A stretch of 64,000 nt of DNA from REEB95 sp035934235 (GTDB lineage Bacteria > Pseudomonadota > Alphaproteobacteria > ATCC43930 > CGMCC-115725), in contig DASYYB010000040.1 of the NCBI GenBank assembly GCA_035934235.1, positions 1 to 64,000 on the forward strand, in the 5' to 3' direction. Made by a program: the position numbers and the translations under genes. Each line of letters begins with the position of its first letter. Position 1 is the first letter of the stretch. Shown piece by piece: positions 17,320 through 25,346 of this stretch. A model generated the notes under the pieces. The model saw nothing but the letters and a program-made list of their open reading frames with translations. It did no database searches and was not told the DNA's origin.

Positions 17320-18681
17320 ATGCAGCTCACTGCCCAAGACAATTTTCGCCTGGTCGACGCCCTGCACCGTTACCGCGGCCGTTTCGCGAGTGCCGAGCGC
17401 ATATCGCATGTCAGCGGCATCCTGACCCGGATTGTCGGCTTCGTCATGGAAGCCCGCGGCATCCGCGTCAGCGTCGGCCAGCGCTGTTTCGTCGAAGGCG
17501 TCAACCGTCGGCTGGTGCCGGCCGAAGTCATTGGCTTCGACGGCGGCCGCGCCTTTCTCATGGTCGAAGGCCACGCCGACGGATTGGCCGCCGGCGCTCG
17601 CGTCATTCCGGCGGGCTCGGCGACCGAGGTGCCGGTCGGCAAGGCGCTGCTCGGCCGGGTCATCGACGGTGCCGGCCGACCGCTCGATGGCAAAGGCCCG
17701 CTGCGCTGCACCGAGCACATGCCGCTGTTCGGCCGCCCGACCAACCCGATGGCGCGCACCATCATCGACCAGCCGCTCGACGTCGGCGTGCGTTCGATCA
17801 ATGCGCTGTTCACCGTCGGCGAAGGCGCGCGACTCGGCCTGTTCGCCGGCAGCGGCGTCGGCAAAAGCGTGCTGTTGGGCATGATGGCCCGCTATACCGC
17901 CGCCGACATCGTCGTCGTCGGCCTCATTGGCGAACGCGGCCGCGAAATCAAGGAATTCATCGAGCGCAACCTGGCGCCCGAGGCGCTTGCGAAGGCGGTG
18001 ATCGTTGCGGTGCCGGCCGATCAGTCGGCGTTGGCGCGGGTTCACGGCGCGCTGCGGGCGTCGACCATCGCCGAATATTTCCGAGACCAGGGCTGCAACG
18101 TCTTGTTGCTGATGGATTCGCTGACGCGCTTCGCAATCGCGTCGCGCGAGATCGCGCTCGCGGTCGGTGAAGTGCCGTCGAGCCGCGGCTATCCGCCGTC
18201 GGTTTTCGGCCGCCTTGCGTCGCTGGTCGAGCGCGCCGGTACCGGCGGACCGCTCAACGGCAGCATCACCGCATTCTATACGGTGCTTGTTGAGGGCGAC
18301 GATCTCAACGATCCGGTCGCCGATGCCGCGCGGGCGATCTGCGATGGCCACATCGTATTGTCGCGGCGGATCGCCGAACGCGGCCATTTCCCGGCGGTCG
18401 ACGTCGCGGCGTCGGTCAGCCGCGTGATGTTTTCGGTGGTGCCGCCGCCTCAGTTCGCCGCGGCGCGCGCGTTCCGCGAATTGCACACGCGCTACGAGGA
18501 GAGTCGGGACTTGATCGCGATCGGCGGCTATCGGCCGGGACACGACGCGGTGCTCGATCGCGCGGTTGCATTGCATCCGGCATTCGAGCGCTTCCTCCAA
18601 CAGGAAATGACCCAACGGGTCGCGTTCGCCCAAAGCATCGAAGACCTTTCGCAGACACTCGGTAAATCAGGAGATGGTTGA
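17320..18681 (+). CDS. fliI: Flagellum-specific ATPase FliI
   Basis: A 453-residue ATPase homologous to F1 beta. The Walker A loop Gly-Ser-Gly-Val-Gly-Lys-Ser lies near residue 175, Walker B is Leu-Leu-Leu-Met-Asp-Ser-Leu-Thr-Arg, and the Ser-Ser-Arg-Gly-Tyr-Pro-Pro-Ser motif is present. It releases export substrates from chaperones and energises loading at the gate together with FliH and FliJ. The ATG was chosen because the longer frame overlaps fliH. The stop overlaps the fliJ start by one base. Confidence 0.96.
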   Translation: MQLTAQDNFRLVDALHRYRGRFASAERISHVSGILTRIVGFVMEARGIRVSVGQRCFVEGVNRRLVPAEVIGFDGGRAFLMVEGHADGLAAGARVIPAGSATEVPVGKALLGRVIDGAGRPLDGKGPLRCTEHMPLFGRPTNPMARTIIDQPLDVGVRSINALFTVGEGARLGLFAGSGVGKSVLLGMMARYTAADIVVVGLIGERGREIKEFIERNLAPEALAKAVIVAVPADQSALARVHGALRASTIAEYFRDQGCNVLLLMDSLTRFAIASREIALAVGEVPSSRGYPPSVFGRLASLVERAGTGGPLNGSITAFYTVLVEGDDLNDPVADAARAICDGHIVLSRRIAERGHFPAVDVAASVSRVMFSVVPPPQFAAARAFRELHTRYEESRDLIAIGGYRPGHDAVLDRAVALHPAFERFLQQEMTQRVAFAQSIEDLSQTLGKSGDG

Positions 18682-19121
18682 TGGCGTTGCAGGCAATGGG
18701 AAAGCTGGCGGAACGGCAGGTCGAAGAGGCGCAGCGGCGGTGGGCCGTGCTCGCCAAACAGTGCGCCGCGGCGCGCCACAAGCTCGGCCTGCTTCGGCAG
18801 TACGGCGACAGCTATCGTGTCCAGCTCGAGGACGGCGGCCGGCGAGGCGTGATCGCGTCCCAGGCGGCATCGGTCGCGGCCTTCATCCGCCGCGTTGCCG
18901 ATGTGGTGGCGCGTGAAGAGGTGCAGGTCCGGCAGCTCGAAGGCGCTTGCGAGCGCGAATGGGCAGGCCTGGTCGACGCCCGCCGCAACAAGCGCATGAT
19001 CGAGATCCTGATGGAGCGGCAGATGCTGCGCGAGGCCGAGGAGGCCCTGCGCCGCAGCCAAAGCGAGATCGACGATCTGATCGCGCGTGCCGGCATCTTC
19101 GCGCCGGAATCGCGCGCATGA
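18681..19121 (+). CDS. fliJ: FliJ-like export chaperone escort
   Basis: A 146-residue, almost entirely helical protein predicted as a coiled coil, rich in Arg, Glu, Gln and Ala, with the FliJ-type arrangement of two long antiparallel helices. The ATG has an AGGAG ribosome site; a TTG three bases upstream is also possible. It follows fliI with a one-base overlap, the standard place for fliJ, whose product acts as the central stalk of the FliI hexamer. Sequence conservation in the family is low, so context is the main support. Confidence 0.82.
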   Translation: MALQAMGKLAERQVEEAQRRWAVLAKQCAAARHKLGLLRQYGDSYRVQLEDGGRRGVIASQAASVAAFIRRVADVVAREEVQVRQLEGACEREWAGLVDARRNKRMIEILMERQMLREAEEALRRSQSEIDDLIARAGIFAPESRA

Positions 19122-19200
19122 CGCGGCGGTTCAGCGCGGCGCCGGTGCGGTCTTCGGCCGGTAAAGCCTTGCGTCGCCGCCACTTTTGCGGCATCATATA

Positions 19201-19221
19201 TTGCCAAAAATAGGAAAATCG
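19201..19221 (+). promoter_or_regulatory. Flagellar-locus motif before fliL
   Basis: Reads TTGCCAAAA, six bases ATAGGA, AAATCG. The core is shared with copies before the glycosyltransferase gene, before the double-HTH regulator and in the first divergent region. It ends four bases before the fliL ATG at 19225, so it may be an operator overlapping the promoter of a short-leader transcript; the AGGA inside it could also serve as ribosome site. In this copy TTGCC and GGCAA form an inverted repeat at the two ends. Confidence 0.55.
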
Positions 19222-19224
19222 GCA

Positions 19225-19743
19225 ATGGCAGCCATGACACGCGATCCTCCCGCGGCGCGCCGGCGCACGCGCAAGACCGGCCGCTGGCTCGTCATACTGG
19301 CGGGGCTGGCGGTAGTCGCGGCCAGTGCCGCGGGCGGCTGGTATTTTTGGCAGCACCACAAGACGACGGTCGCCGAAGCGCCGCCGCAGCCGATTTACGT
19401 CGTCATCAAGCCGTTTGTCGTCACCACGCTCGACGACAATCAGGCGACGCGCTTCGTCCAGGTCGGCGTCGACCTCGAGGTCGCCGACAAGGCCGCCCAG
19501 GAGCGCGTCGAACAGGTGTTGCCTGCCATCCAAGACGCGATCCGCCTCCAGATTCTGCAAAACAAGGTTGCCGAGGTCACGTCGCCGCAAGGCGTCGAAC
19601 AGTTGCGCAAGCTGCTCATCGCCCAAGCCAATAGCACGGTCAATGCGGTCCTGCCGTTGCCGGCCGCGCCGCATGCGTCGCCGGATCGGCCGGCGCCGAT
19701 GCCAGTGCGCAACGTCTTTTTCACTGAGCTCGTCGTCGAATGA
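19225..19743 (+). CDS. fliL: Flagellar basal body protein FliL
   Basis: A 172-residue protein with a basic N-terminus, a membrane helix (about 21-42) and a periplasmic domain resembling stomatin/FliL folds (Val-Lys-Pro-Phe-Val-Val-Thr and a long helix Val-Leu-Pro-Ala-Ile-Gln-Asp-Ala-Ile). FliL surrounds the stator and supports motor output. Two starts are possible nine bases apart; the first has AGGA at suitable spacing. It begins the fliL-fliO-fliP-fliQ-fliR-flhB transcription unit behind a conserved upstream element. The final Phe-Phe-Thr-Glu-Leu-Val-Val is typical for the family. Confidence 0.88.
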   Translation: MAAMTRDPPAARRRTRKTGRWLVILAGLAVVAASAAGGWYFWQHHKTTVAEAPPQPIYVVIKPFVVTTLDDNQATRFVQVGVDLEVADKAAQERVEQVLPAIQDAIRLQILQNKVAEVTSPQGVEQLRKLLIAQANSTVNAVLPLPAAPHASPDRPAPMPVRNVFFTELVVE

Positions 19744-20138
19744 CCGGCTTGGGCGGCCTGACCGCGGACCCAAGCCACGCCTCTGTTTTCGGCGGCCTGA
19801 TGCCGCTGCTCGCCGGCATGGGTATCGTCGTGCTGGTGCTCGGCGGATTGCTCTGGCTGATTCGCCGGCGCTTCGGCGCGGCCGGTCCGGCGAAGATCGA
19901 TTGCGCCGTCGTCGGCGGTCTTGCCGTCGGGCCGCGCGAACGCCTTGTGGTCGTCCGTGTCGAGGGCAAGCGCTTGCTGCTGGGCGTGACCAGCGGCGCC
20001 ATCGGTTTGCTATGCGAACTGCCCGAGGTTGCCGCGGCGCCATCGGCGCCGGCGCCGGCCGGCTTCGCCGGGGTCTTGGCGCAGGCGTTCGATCGCTGGC
20101 GCGGCGCCAAGCCGTTGGATGGCGCCCATGCGCCTTAG
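19740..20138 (+). CDS. fliO: FliO-like export protein
   Basis: A 132-residue protein with one membrane helix (about 21-42) and a small cytoplasmic domain in which Val-Val-Arg-Val-Glu-Gly-Lys-Arg-Leu-Leu-Leu-Gly-Val-Thr matches the FliO core. FliO assists assembly of the FliP/FliR complex. The ATG overlaps the fliL stop by four bases, and the gene directly precedes and slightly overlaps fliP, the usual order. The family is weakly conserved, so the assignment relies on the motif plus position. Confidence 0.83.
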   Translation: MTGLGGLTADPSHASVFGGLMPLLAGMGIVVLVLGGLLWLIRRRFGAAGPAKIDCAVVGGLAVGPRERLVVVRVEGKRLLLGVTSGAIGLLCELPEVAAAPSAPAPAGFAGVLAQAFDRWRGAKPLDGAHAP

Positions 20139-20877
20139 CAAAATTCTGCTCGGTGTCGTTGGATTGGTCGCCCTGCCGGCGGTCGCGTTTGCCGCGCCGG
20201 CCGGCCTCGACGCCCTGATCGCCACGCCGACTGGCCACGGTGCCGTGTCCTACACCGTGCCGATCCAGATCCTGCTGTTCATGACCGGCCTGGTGTTTCT
20301 GCCGGCCGTGCTGTTGGCGATGACGTCGTTCACCCGCATCATCATCGTGCTCTCGCTGCTCCGTCAGGCGCTCGGCCTGACGCAGACGCCGCCCAACCAG
20401 ATCCTAGTCGGCCTCGCGCTTTTCCTCACCATGTTCGTCATGGCGCCGGTGTTCAACCAGGTGAACACCGAGGCGTTGCAACCGCTGTTGCAGAACAAAA
20501 TCTCGGTGGAAGAGGCGGCGACGCGCGCCGAACCGGAGCTCAAATCGTTCATGCTCCGGCAGACGCGGTCCGACGATCTTGGCATGTTCGTCAAGCTCGC
20601 TGGCGGTCAGACCTACGACAAGGCCGAGGACGTGCCAATGCGCCTGGTGGCGCCGGCCTTCCTGACGTCGGAGCTGCGGACGGCGTTCCAGATCGGCTTC
20701 CTTATCTTCCTGCCGTTCATGGTGATCGACATCGTTGTCGCGGCGGTGATGATGTCGCTCGGCATGATGCTGCTGTCGCCGGTGACGGTGTCGCTACCGC
20801 TCAAGCTCATGGTGTTCGTGCTGGTCAACGGCTGGATGCTGGTGATCGGCTCGCTGGCGCAGGGGTTCTTCTCATGA
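20128..20877 (+). CDS. fliP: Flagellar export gate protein FliP
   Basis: A 249-residue protein with a cleavable signal sequence (about residues 1-23, typical of FliP) and four membrane helices. Family signatures include Met-Thr-Ser-Phe-Thr-Arg-Ile-Ile-Ile-Val-Leu-Ser-Leu-Leu-Arg and Thr-Pro-Pro-Asn-Gln-Ile-Leu-Val-Gly-Leu-Ala-Leu. Five FliP subunits form the core of the export gate. An in-frame ATG nine bases earlier would add three residues. It overlaps fliO at the front and the second fliQ gene at the end. Confidence 0.96.
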   Translation: MRLSKILLGVVGLVALPAVAFAAPAGLDALIATPTGHGAVSYTVPIQILLFMTGLVFLPAVLLAMTSFTRIIIVLSLLRQALGLTQTPPNQILVGLALFLTMFVMAPVFNQVNTEALQPLLQNKISVEEAATRAEPELKSFMLRQTRSDDLGMFVKLAGGQTYDKAEDVPMRLVAPAFLTSELRTAFQIGFLIFLPFMVIDIVVAAVMMSLGMMLLSPVTVSLPLKLMVFVLVNGWMLVIGSLAQGFFS

Positions 20878-21146
20878 ACCTGACCGGCGACATGCTGACG
20901 CTCGCCGCCAACCGCATGCTGATGGAGGCCCTGATCCTGGTGAGTCCGCCGCTCGCCGCCGTGTTGCTGGTCGGCTTGGTAGTGAGCCTCATCCAAGTCG
21001 GCACGCGCATGACCGACCTGACCTTGGGGTTCGTACCGCGCTTCGCCGTCATCCTGTTGATCACGGCGTTGACGCTGCCGTGGATGGGCACGCGGCTGTC
21101 AGCCTATTTCGTGTCCAACGTGGCGCAGGCCGCCGACCGGCCCTAA
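20874..21146 (+). CDS. fliQ: FliQ export-gate protein, second copy (in fliP-fliQ-fliR)
   Basis: A 90-residue protein with two membrane helices. It sits in the standard position between fliP (four-base overlap) and fliR. The loop between the helices reads Gln-Val-Gly-Thr-Arg-Met-Thr-Asp-Leu-Thr-Leu-Gly-Phe-Val-Pro-Arg, a divergent form of the usual Gln-Ala-Thr-Gln-Ile-Asn-Glu motif that the other copy of this locus retains. It is therefore FliQ by fold and place but with an altered signature. Both copies may contribute to the FliQ ring, or one may be specialised. Confidence 0.85.
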   Translation: MNLTGDMLTLAANRMLMEALILVSPPLAAVLLVGLVVSLIQVGTRMTDLTLGFVPRFAVILLITALTLPWMGTRLSAYFVSNVAQAADRP

Positions 21147-21152
21147 GCGCCC

Positions 21153-21932
21153 ATGCTTGCCCTGACCGACGGCGATATTGCGCATTGGCTGGGTCTGCTG
21201 GTCTGGCCGTTGCTCCGCGGCCTGGCGCTGTTCGCCTTCGCGCCGGCCTTCGGCTCGAGCGCGGTTCCGGCGCCGGTGAAGGTCGCGCTCGGCTTGGCGG
21301 TTGCGACGGTTATCGGCGGCGTCGCTGGACCGATGGCGCCGCTCGATCTGTCGTGGCAGACGATCGTGCTGGTTTTCGAGCAGATCCTCGTCGGCGCCGC
21401 GATCGGCTTCGCCATGCGCATCGCCCTATCGGTGATGGCGTTCGCCGGCGATCTCAGCGGTCTGCAAATGGGCTTCGGCTTCGCCACCTTGCTCAATCCG
21501 CAGGTCGGTGTGCCGATGCCGGCGATGGCCGATTTCTTCGATCTGCTCGGCACGGTCTTGTTCCTGGCGATCGGCGGTCACCTGCTGCTGATCGCGGCGC
21601 TGGTCAAGAGCTTTCAGATCGTTCCGGTTGCCGTCGCTGCGGGCATCGTACCGGCAGGCTGGGGCGCGCTCGCCGCGTCTGGCGCTGCTCTGTTCCAGCT
21701 CGGCGTCATTCTCGCGTTGCCGATTGTGGCCGTAATGTTGGCGATCAATATCGCCATGGCGGTGGTGTCGCGCGTCGCGCCCCAACTCAATATCATGTCG
21801 GTGGGCTTTGCCGTCTTCCTGTGGACCGGCATCGCCGCGACCGCGCTTCTGATGCCGTTCGTGGCGCCGGCGGTTGAGCATCTGGTCGATATCGGTCTGC
21901 GCTTGATCGAGACCGCGCTACGCGGCGGGTGA
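21153..21932 (+). CDS. fliR: Flagellar export gate protein FliR
   Basis: A 259-residue hydrophobic protein with about six membrane helices and the FliR patterns Arg-Gly-Leu-Ala-Leu-Phe-Ala-Phe-Ala-Pro and Gln-Met-Gly-Phe-Gly-Phe-Ala-Thr-Leu-Leu-Asn-Pro, plus the Arg-Val-Ala-Pro-Gln-Leu-Asn-Ile-Met segment near the end. One FliR caps the FliP ring in the gate. It follows the second fliQ by six bases and precedes flhB by three, consistent with one operon. Confidence 0.95.
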   Translation: MLALTDGDIAHWLGLLVWPLLRGLALFAFAPAFGSSAVPAPVKVALGLAVATVIGGVAGPMAPLDLSWQTIVLVFEQILVGAAIGFAMRIALSVMAFAGDLSGLQMGFGFATLLNPQVGVPMPAMADFFDLLGTVLFLAIGGHLLLIAALVKSFQIVPVAVAAGIVPAGWGALAASGAALFQLGVILALPIVAVMLAINIAMAVVSRVAPQLNIMSVGFAVFLWTGIAATALLMPFVAPAVEHLVDIGLRLIETALRGG

Positions 21933-21935
21933 GCC

Positions 21936-23069
21936 ATGGCCGACGACCAGGCAAGCGACAATAAAACCGAAGAGCCGACAGGCAGGCGGCTAAGCAAGGC
22001 GCGCGAGGAAGGCTCGATCGCGCGGTCGCGCGAGCTGCCGTCGGCGATCATGCTGATGACCGGTGCCGCGATCGTCTTCTGGGGCGGCACGGTTGCGGCG
22101 TCGCTGCTCGAACGGATGGTTGCCACCGGCTTGCATATCGATCCGCTGGTCGGCCGCGATCCGGCGCGATTGCTGATCGGCGCATGGACGATCGTCAAGC
22201 CGGCGCTCGGGGTCGTCATCGTCTTCGGCGGCGGTATCGCCGTGATCGGCACGCTGTCGGCGCTGCTGGTCGGTGGCCTGGTGTTCTCATGGCGGCCCGT
22301 GATGCCCGATCTGGCGCGGCTCGATCCGGTCCAGGGATTCGCCCGGCTATGGTCGCGCGATGCCTTGGTCGAGATCGTCAAGTCGGTGATCAAGCTCGTC
22401 GGCGTGGCCGCCGTCGCTCTTTGGTGGCTGCGCGGTGAAGCCCGCAATTTCGCCGATCTGGCGCGCGCCGGATGGCCGGGCGGTTTGTGGCAGGCCGGCA
22501 ATCTGCTCGGGCAGCTCTTCCTGCTGACCGCGATTTCGTTGGCGGTCGTGGTCCTGCTCGAAGTGCCTTATCGGATTTGGAGCCATCGCCAGGATCTGCG
22601 CATGAGCCGGCAAGAACTCCGCGACGAGGCGCGCGAGGTCGAAGGCAATCCCCAAACCAAGCGGCGCGTCAAGCAGATGCGCCGCAAGGTGGCGCGGGCG
22701 CGCATGATGGCCCAGGTGCCGAAGGCGGATGTCGTGCTGACCAACCCGACGCATGTTTCGGTCGCGCTGCGCTATCAACAGGGCGAGATGCGGGCGCCGC
22801 GCCTAGTCGCCAAAGGCGCCGGGCTCGTGGCGCTGCGCATCCGGGAAATCGCCGTCGAGCACGACGTGCCGATCGTCGAAGCGCCGCCGCTGGCGCGCTC
22901 GCTCAACCGCTACGTCGAGATCGAGGAGGAGGTGCCAGTGGTGCTCTACCGCGCCGTCGCCGAAGTCCTGGCGTTTGTCTATCGGCTGCGCGCGGCGCGT
23001 GCGGCCGGGAAGCCGGAACCCGCGGTACCGAGCGCTAGCTTCGATCCGCCCGCCGAGCTGCGGGTTTAA
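21936..23069 (+). CDS. flhB: Flagellar export switch protein FlhB
   Basis: A 377-residue protein. The N-terminus has the Asp-Lys-Thr-Glu-Glu-Pro-Thr-x-Arg-Arg motif, followed by four membrane helices and a cytoplasmic domain with the self-cleaving Asn-Pro-Thr-His at residues 270-273. Cleavage and contact with FliK switch export from rod/hook to filament substrates. A Pro/Ala-rich tail follows the conserved domain. The stop codon shares bases with the stop of the convergent flgN-like gene. Confidence 0.96.
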   Translation: MADDQASDNKTEEPTGRRLSKAREEGSIARSRELPSAIMLMTGAAIVFWGGTVAASLLERMVATGLHIDPLVGRDPARLLIGAWTIVKPALGVVIVFGGGIAVIGTLSALLVGGLVFSWRPVMPDLARLDPVQGFARLWSRDALVEIVKSVIKLVGVAAVALWWLRGEARNFADLARAGWPGGLWQAGNLLGQLFLLTAISLAVVVLLEVPYRIWSHRQDLRMSRQELRDEAREVEGNPQTKRRVKQMRRKVARARMMAQVPKADVVLTNPTHVSVALRYQQGEMRAPRLVAKGAGLVALRIREIAVEHDVPIVEAPPLARSLNRYVEIEEEVPVVLYRAVAEVLAFVYRLRAARAAGKPEPAVPSASFDPPAELRV

Positions 23070-23431
23070 GCCTTGCCGAGCGAGCGGCGCGCCGTGGCGG
23101 ACCGCTCGCCGCCGTTTGGACCGTAGGAGCGATGCGGCTCCAAGCGTTGGAGCGTCGCCAAGCCGGCGCGGAAATGACGCAGCATCTCGCCGGCGATGAT
23201 GGCGTTGCCGCGACCGAGACGGCGGATCTCGGTCAGCAACCCCGTCAGCTCGGCATTGCGGCCCAACGGACCAGGCGTCACGTCAGCGAGTTGCTCCGCC
23301 AGCGCATCAGTCTCGCCGGTGATGGCGGTGACGGCGCTGAAATCGCCGCGCAACAGCGCTTCGCGACCGCGGACGAGCTTGCGCTTCGTTTCGCGCAAGA
23401 GGCCGATCAATCCGGAAGGAGCGAGGACCAT
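23066..23431 (-). CDS. FlgN-like flagellar chaperone
   Basis: A 121-residue helical protein starting at an ATG with GGAG at good spacing. The pattern of an N-terminal helix with Arg-Gly-Arg-Glu-Ala-Leu-Leu-Arg-Gly-Asp-Phe followed by long helices with Leu-Thr-Glu-Ile-Arg-Arg-Leu-Gly-Arg-Gly-Asn-Ala resembles FlgN, the chaperone of FlgK and FlgL. It follows flgA on the same strand, a common place for flgN. The similarity is judged by eye, so the assignment is moderate. It ends convergently with flhB, sharing the stop bases. Confidence 0.65.
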   Translation of the reverse strand: MVLAPSGLIGLLRETKRKLVRGREALLRGDFSAVTAITGETDALAEQLADVTPGPLGRNAELTGLLTEIRRLGRGNAIIAGEMLRHFRAGLATLQRLEPHRSYGPNGGERSATARRSLGKA

Positions 23432-23447
23432 GGCAATCTCCGTCAAA

Positions 23448-24149
23448 TCAAAGATGCATTTCGGCTTCGCCGTCGGCGGTGACGGTTGCACGGATGACCT
23501 TCTGGCTCGCCGGATTACGCAGCGCGATGATGTCGCCGGCGCGGCCGTCCTGTTCGGCCACCACCGTCGTCTTCACGGTGATCCCGCCGTCGTGCAGGGT
23601 GACGAGCACTTTTTGGTCGCGATGGATCAGGACCGGCGCTTCGAGCTGGGCGGCGAGGATCGGGCTCGCCGCCGGCACGTTGGTGCGCAAGAGCTTGCCG
23701 ACGGCGTCCGCCGGATCGCCGACGGGCGCGCTCGGCAGCGCCGCCGTATCGACCCGGGCCAGCGTCAGATCGGTCGCGGTCAGCGGCCGGTTGGGCGGCA
23801 GCGCCGCCGCAGCGACCACGACCCGGCGCCATTGGTGCAATCGGACCGGCACATAGATCGTCCAGGCCGGCGCTGGACAGGACACTTTCACAGTGATGAA
23901 GGCGCCGCTCAGCGGCGGCACCGCGGCGGCCAGCGCCGGGCAGGCGGGCAGGTGGACGGCCGGATCGATCGGGGCGACATCGGCTTCGAGCGTCGTCGCG
24001 GGCAGCTGCGGCGCCGCGGCCTGGACCGCGTTCGCCACGGCGGCGCGGATGGAAGCGGCATCGGCGAAACTGGGATCGGCCGCGACTTGAGCCGCCGGTG
24101 CCAGGATCAGCGCGGCGGCAAACAGGGCAGTTCCGGCGCGGCAGTCCAT
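23448..24149 (-). CDS. flgA: Flagellar P-ring assembly protein FlgA
   Basis: A 233-residue periplasmic chaperone with a signal peptide (cleavage near Ala-Gln-Val-Ala-Ala). The C-terminal SAF-type domain shows Arg-Pro-Leu-Thr-Ala-Thr-Asp-Leu and the closing Gly-Asp-Ile-Ile-Ala-Leu-Arg-Asn-Pro-Ala-Ser-Gln-Lys-Val segment typical of FlgA. It helps FlgI form the P ring. The ATG was preferred to a TTG six bases upstream because the signal peptide begins there. It is divergent from flgB. Confidence 0.92.
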   Translation of the reverse strand: MDCRAGTALFAAALILAPAAQVAADPSFADAASIRAAVANAVQAAAPQLPATTLEADVAPIDPAVHLPACPALAAAVPPLSGAFITVKVSCPAPAWTIYVPVRLHQWRRVVVAAAALPPNRPLTATDLTLARVDTAALPSAPVGDPADAVGKLLRTNVPAASPILAAQLEAPVLIHRDQKVLVTLHDGGITVKTTVVAEQDGRAGDIIALRNPASQKVIRATVTADGEAEMHL

Positions 24150-24185
24150 GCGCAAAAAACCTCTTGCAATCCTTCGGGACGGAAA

Positions 24186-24207
24186 TTACCCTAAAAAAGA
24201 AAATTCG
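24186..24207 (+). promoter_or_regulatory. Weaker copy of the flagellar-locus motif before flgB
   Basis: Reads TTACCCTAA, six bases AAAAGA, then AAATTCG, so it departs from the shared element at three positions and carries one extra base. It lies between the divergent flgA and flgB genes, a position equivalent to the stronger copies at other flagellar units. It may be a degenerate site or a chance AT-rich match in an otherwise GC-rich region. Confidence 0.3.
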
Positions 24208-24357
24208 GCAAGTTCTCGCTCCCCATCCGAACGAGCCTTTGCCGGAAGCCGAAACCGCCGCGGCGGCCGCCCCTCGACCCCTCCCAGGGCGGCGCCGCCG
24301 GCGGCGGCGAATCCCGCGGCGGCGCAAGCCGGCGCGGCACCGGGGGAGCGAGTTCGA

Positions 24358-24852
24358 ATGCAAGGCCCACTGTCGACGGGTCTCGATTATTTCCGGACGG
24401 TTCTCGATCTGCGCGGCTATCGCCAGCAGATCCTGTCCGCGAACATTGCCAACGGCAGCACGCCGGGCTTCAAGGCGGTCGATCTCGACTTTCAATCCGC
24501 TTTGGCCGCGGCCACGACCCCGCCGACACCGGGCGACAGCGGGCAGCCGACGCCGCCGCGCGCGCCGTTTCTGCTGGTAGACGATCCGCGTCAGATCGGC
24601 GGCGATCCGTCCGGACCGGCAGGAACGCCGACGACCGAATCGCAGATCGCGGCCGCCGTCCAGAATCAAGTCAAATACCAGACTGGCACGCCGGTGACGA
24701 TCGATGGCAACAGCGTCGATCTCGACCTCGAAAAGCGCGAGGCCGCGGTCAACGCGCTGCAATACGAAGCCGCCGCCACCTTCACCACCGGCCGCATCAA
24801 CATGCTGATGACCGCGATCCGCGGCTCGACCGCGTCGAGCACGAACGGCTAG
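24358..24852 (+). CDS. flgB: Flagellar proximal rod protein FlgB
   Basis: A 164-residue rod protein. The N-terminal helix (Gln-Gln-Ile-Leu-Ser-Ala-Asn-Ile-Ala-Asn-Gly-Ser-Thr-Pro-Gly-Phe-Lys-Ala) is the rod/hook family signature, and the C-terminal helix carries Ala-Val-Asn-Ala-Leu-Gln-Tyr-Glu-Ala-Ala. The ATG with GGGGGAG upstream was chosen; the long in-frame extension is Pro/Arg-rich and unlike any FlgB. It opens the flgB-to-flgL operon. Confidence 0.93.
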   Translation: MQGPLSTGLDYFRTVLDLRGYRQQILSANIANGSTPGFKAVDLDFQSALAAATTPPTPGDSGQPTPPRAPFLLVDDPRQIGGDPSGPAGTPTTESQIAAAVQNQVKYQTGTPVTIDGNSVDLDLEKREAAVNALQYEAAATFTTGRINMLMTAIRGSTASSTNG

Positions 24853-24862
24853 AGGTCCGCTG

Positions 24863-25321
24863 ATGTCGCTGTTTTCCGTGTTCCTGATTTCCGGTTCCGG
24901 CATGTCGGCCGAGACCGAGCGGCTGTCGGCGATCGCCAGCAACGTCGCCAACGCCGACAGTGCCGCCAATTCATCCGGTCAGCCCTATCGCGCGCGCGAA
25001 GTGGTCTTCGCGGCAACGCCGATTGCCGACAGCGACGGCGGCGATGGTGGCGTCAATATCAGCATCGGCGGCGACAACGCCGCGGCGGCCGCCGGCATGT
25101 CGGGCGTGCATATCGCCGGCGTCGTCGAAAGCCAGCAACCGCTGAAGCAGGTTTACGACCCGAGCAGTCCGTACGCCAACGGCAACGGCTACGTCCAGAT
25201 GCCCAACGTCAATCCAGTGGACGAGATGGTGAACATGATTTCCGCGACGCGGAACTATCAGGCCAATCTCGACGCTTTCAACGTCGCCAAGACCCTCGCC
25301 CTGAAAACTTTGTCGATCTGA
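24863..25321 (+). CDS. flgC: Flagellar proximal rod protein FlgC
   Basis: A 152-residue rod protein with the N-terminal Ala-Ile-Ala-Ser-Asn-Val-Ala-Asn-Ala-Asp motif and the C-terminal Asn-Pro-Val-Asp-Glu-Met-Val-Asn-Met-Ile-Ser-Ala-Thr-Arg-Asn-Tyr-Gln-Ala-Asn segment characteristic of FlgC. The central Gly/Asp-rich insertion is common. It follows flgB after ten bases. fliE is not behind it, having moved to the fliF operon. Confidence 0.95.
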   Translation: MSLFSVFLISGSGMSAETERLSAIASNVANADSAANSSGQPYRAREVVFAATPIADSDGGDGGVNISIGGDNAAAAAGMSGVHIAGVVESQQPLKQVYDPSSPYANGNGYVQMPNVNPVDEMVNMISATRNYQANLDAFNVAKTLALKTLSI

Positions 25322-25346
25322 TCACCCCGCGCAGGAGGACATTGCA

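Noticed and set aside
19190..19204. Possible sigma54 promoter (GG...GC) upstream of fliL
   Set aside because: The spacing between GG and GC is 11 rather than the fixed 10 bases, and the rest of the consensus does not fit.
23196..24194. Open frame of 332 codons on the plus strand opposite flgA and the flgN-like gene
   Set aside because: Arg/Gly-rich antisense translation of two genes with signal peptide and conserved motifs on the other strand.
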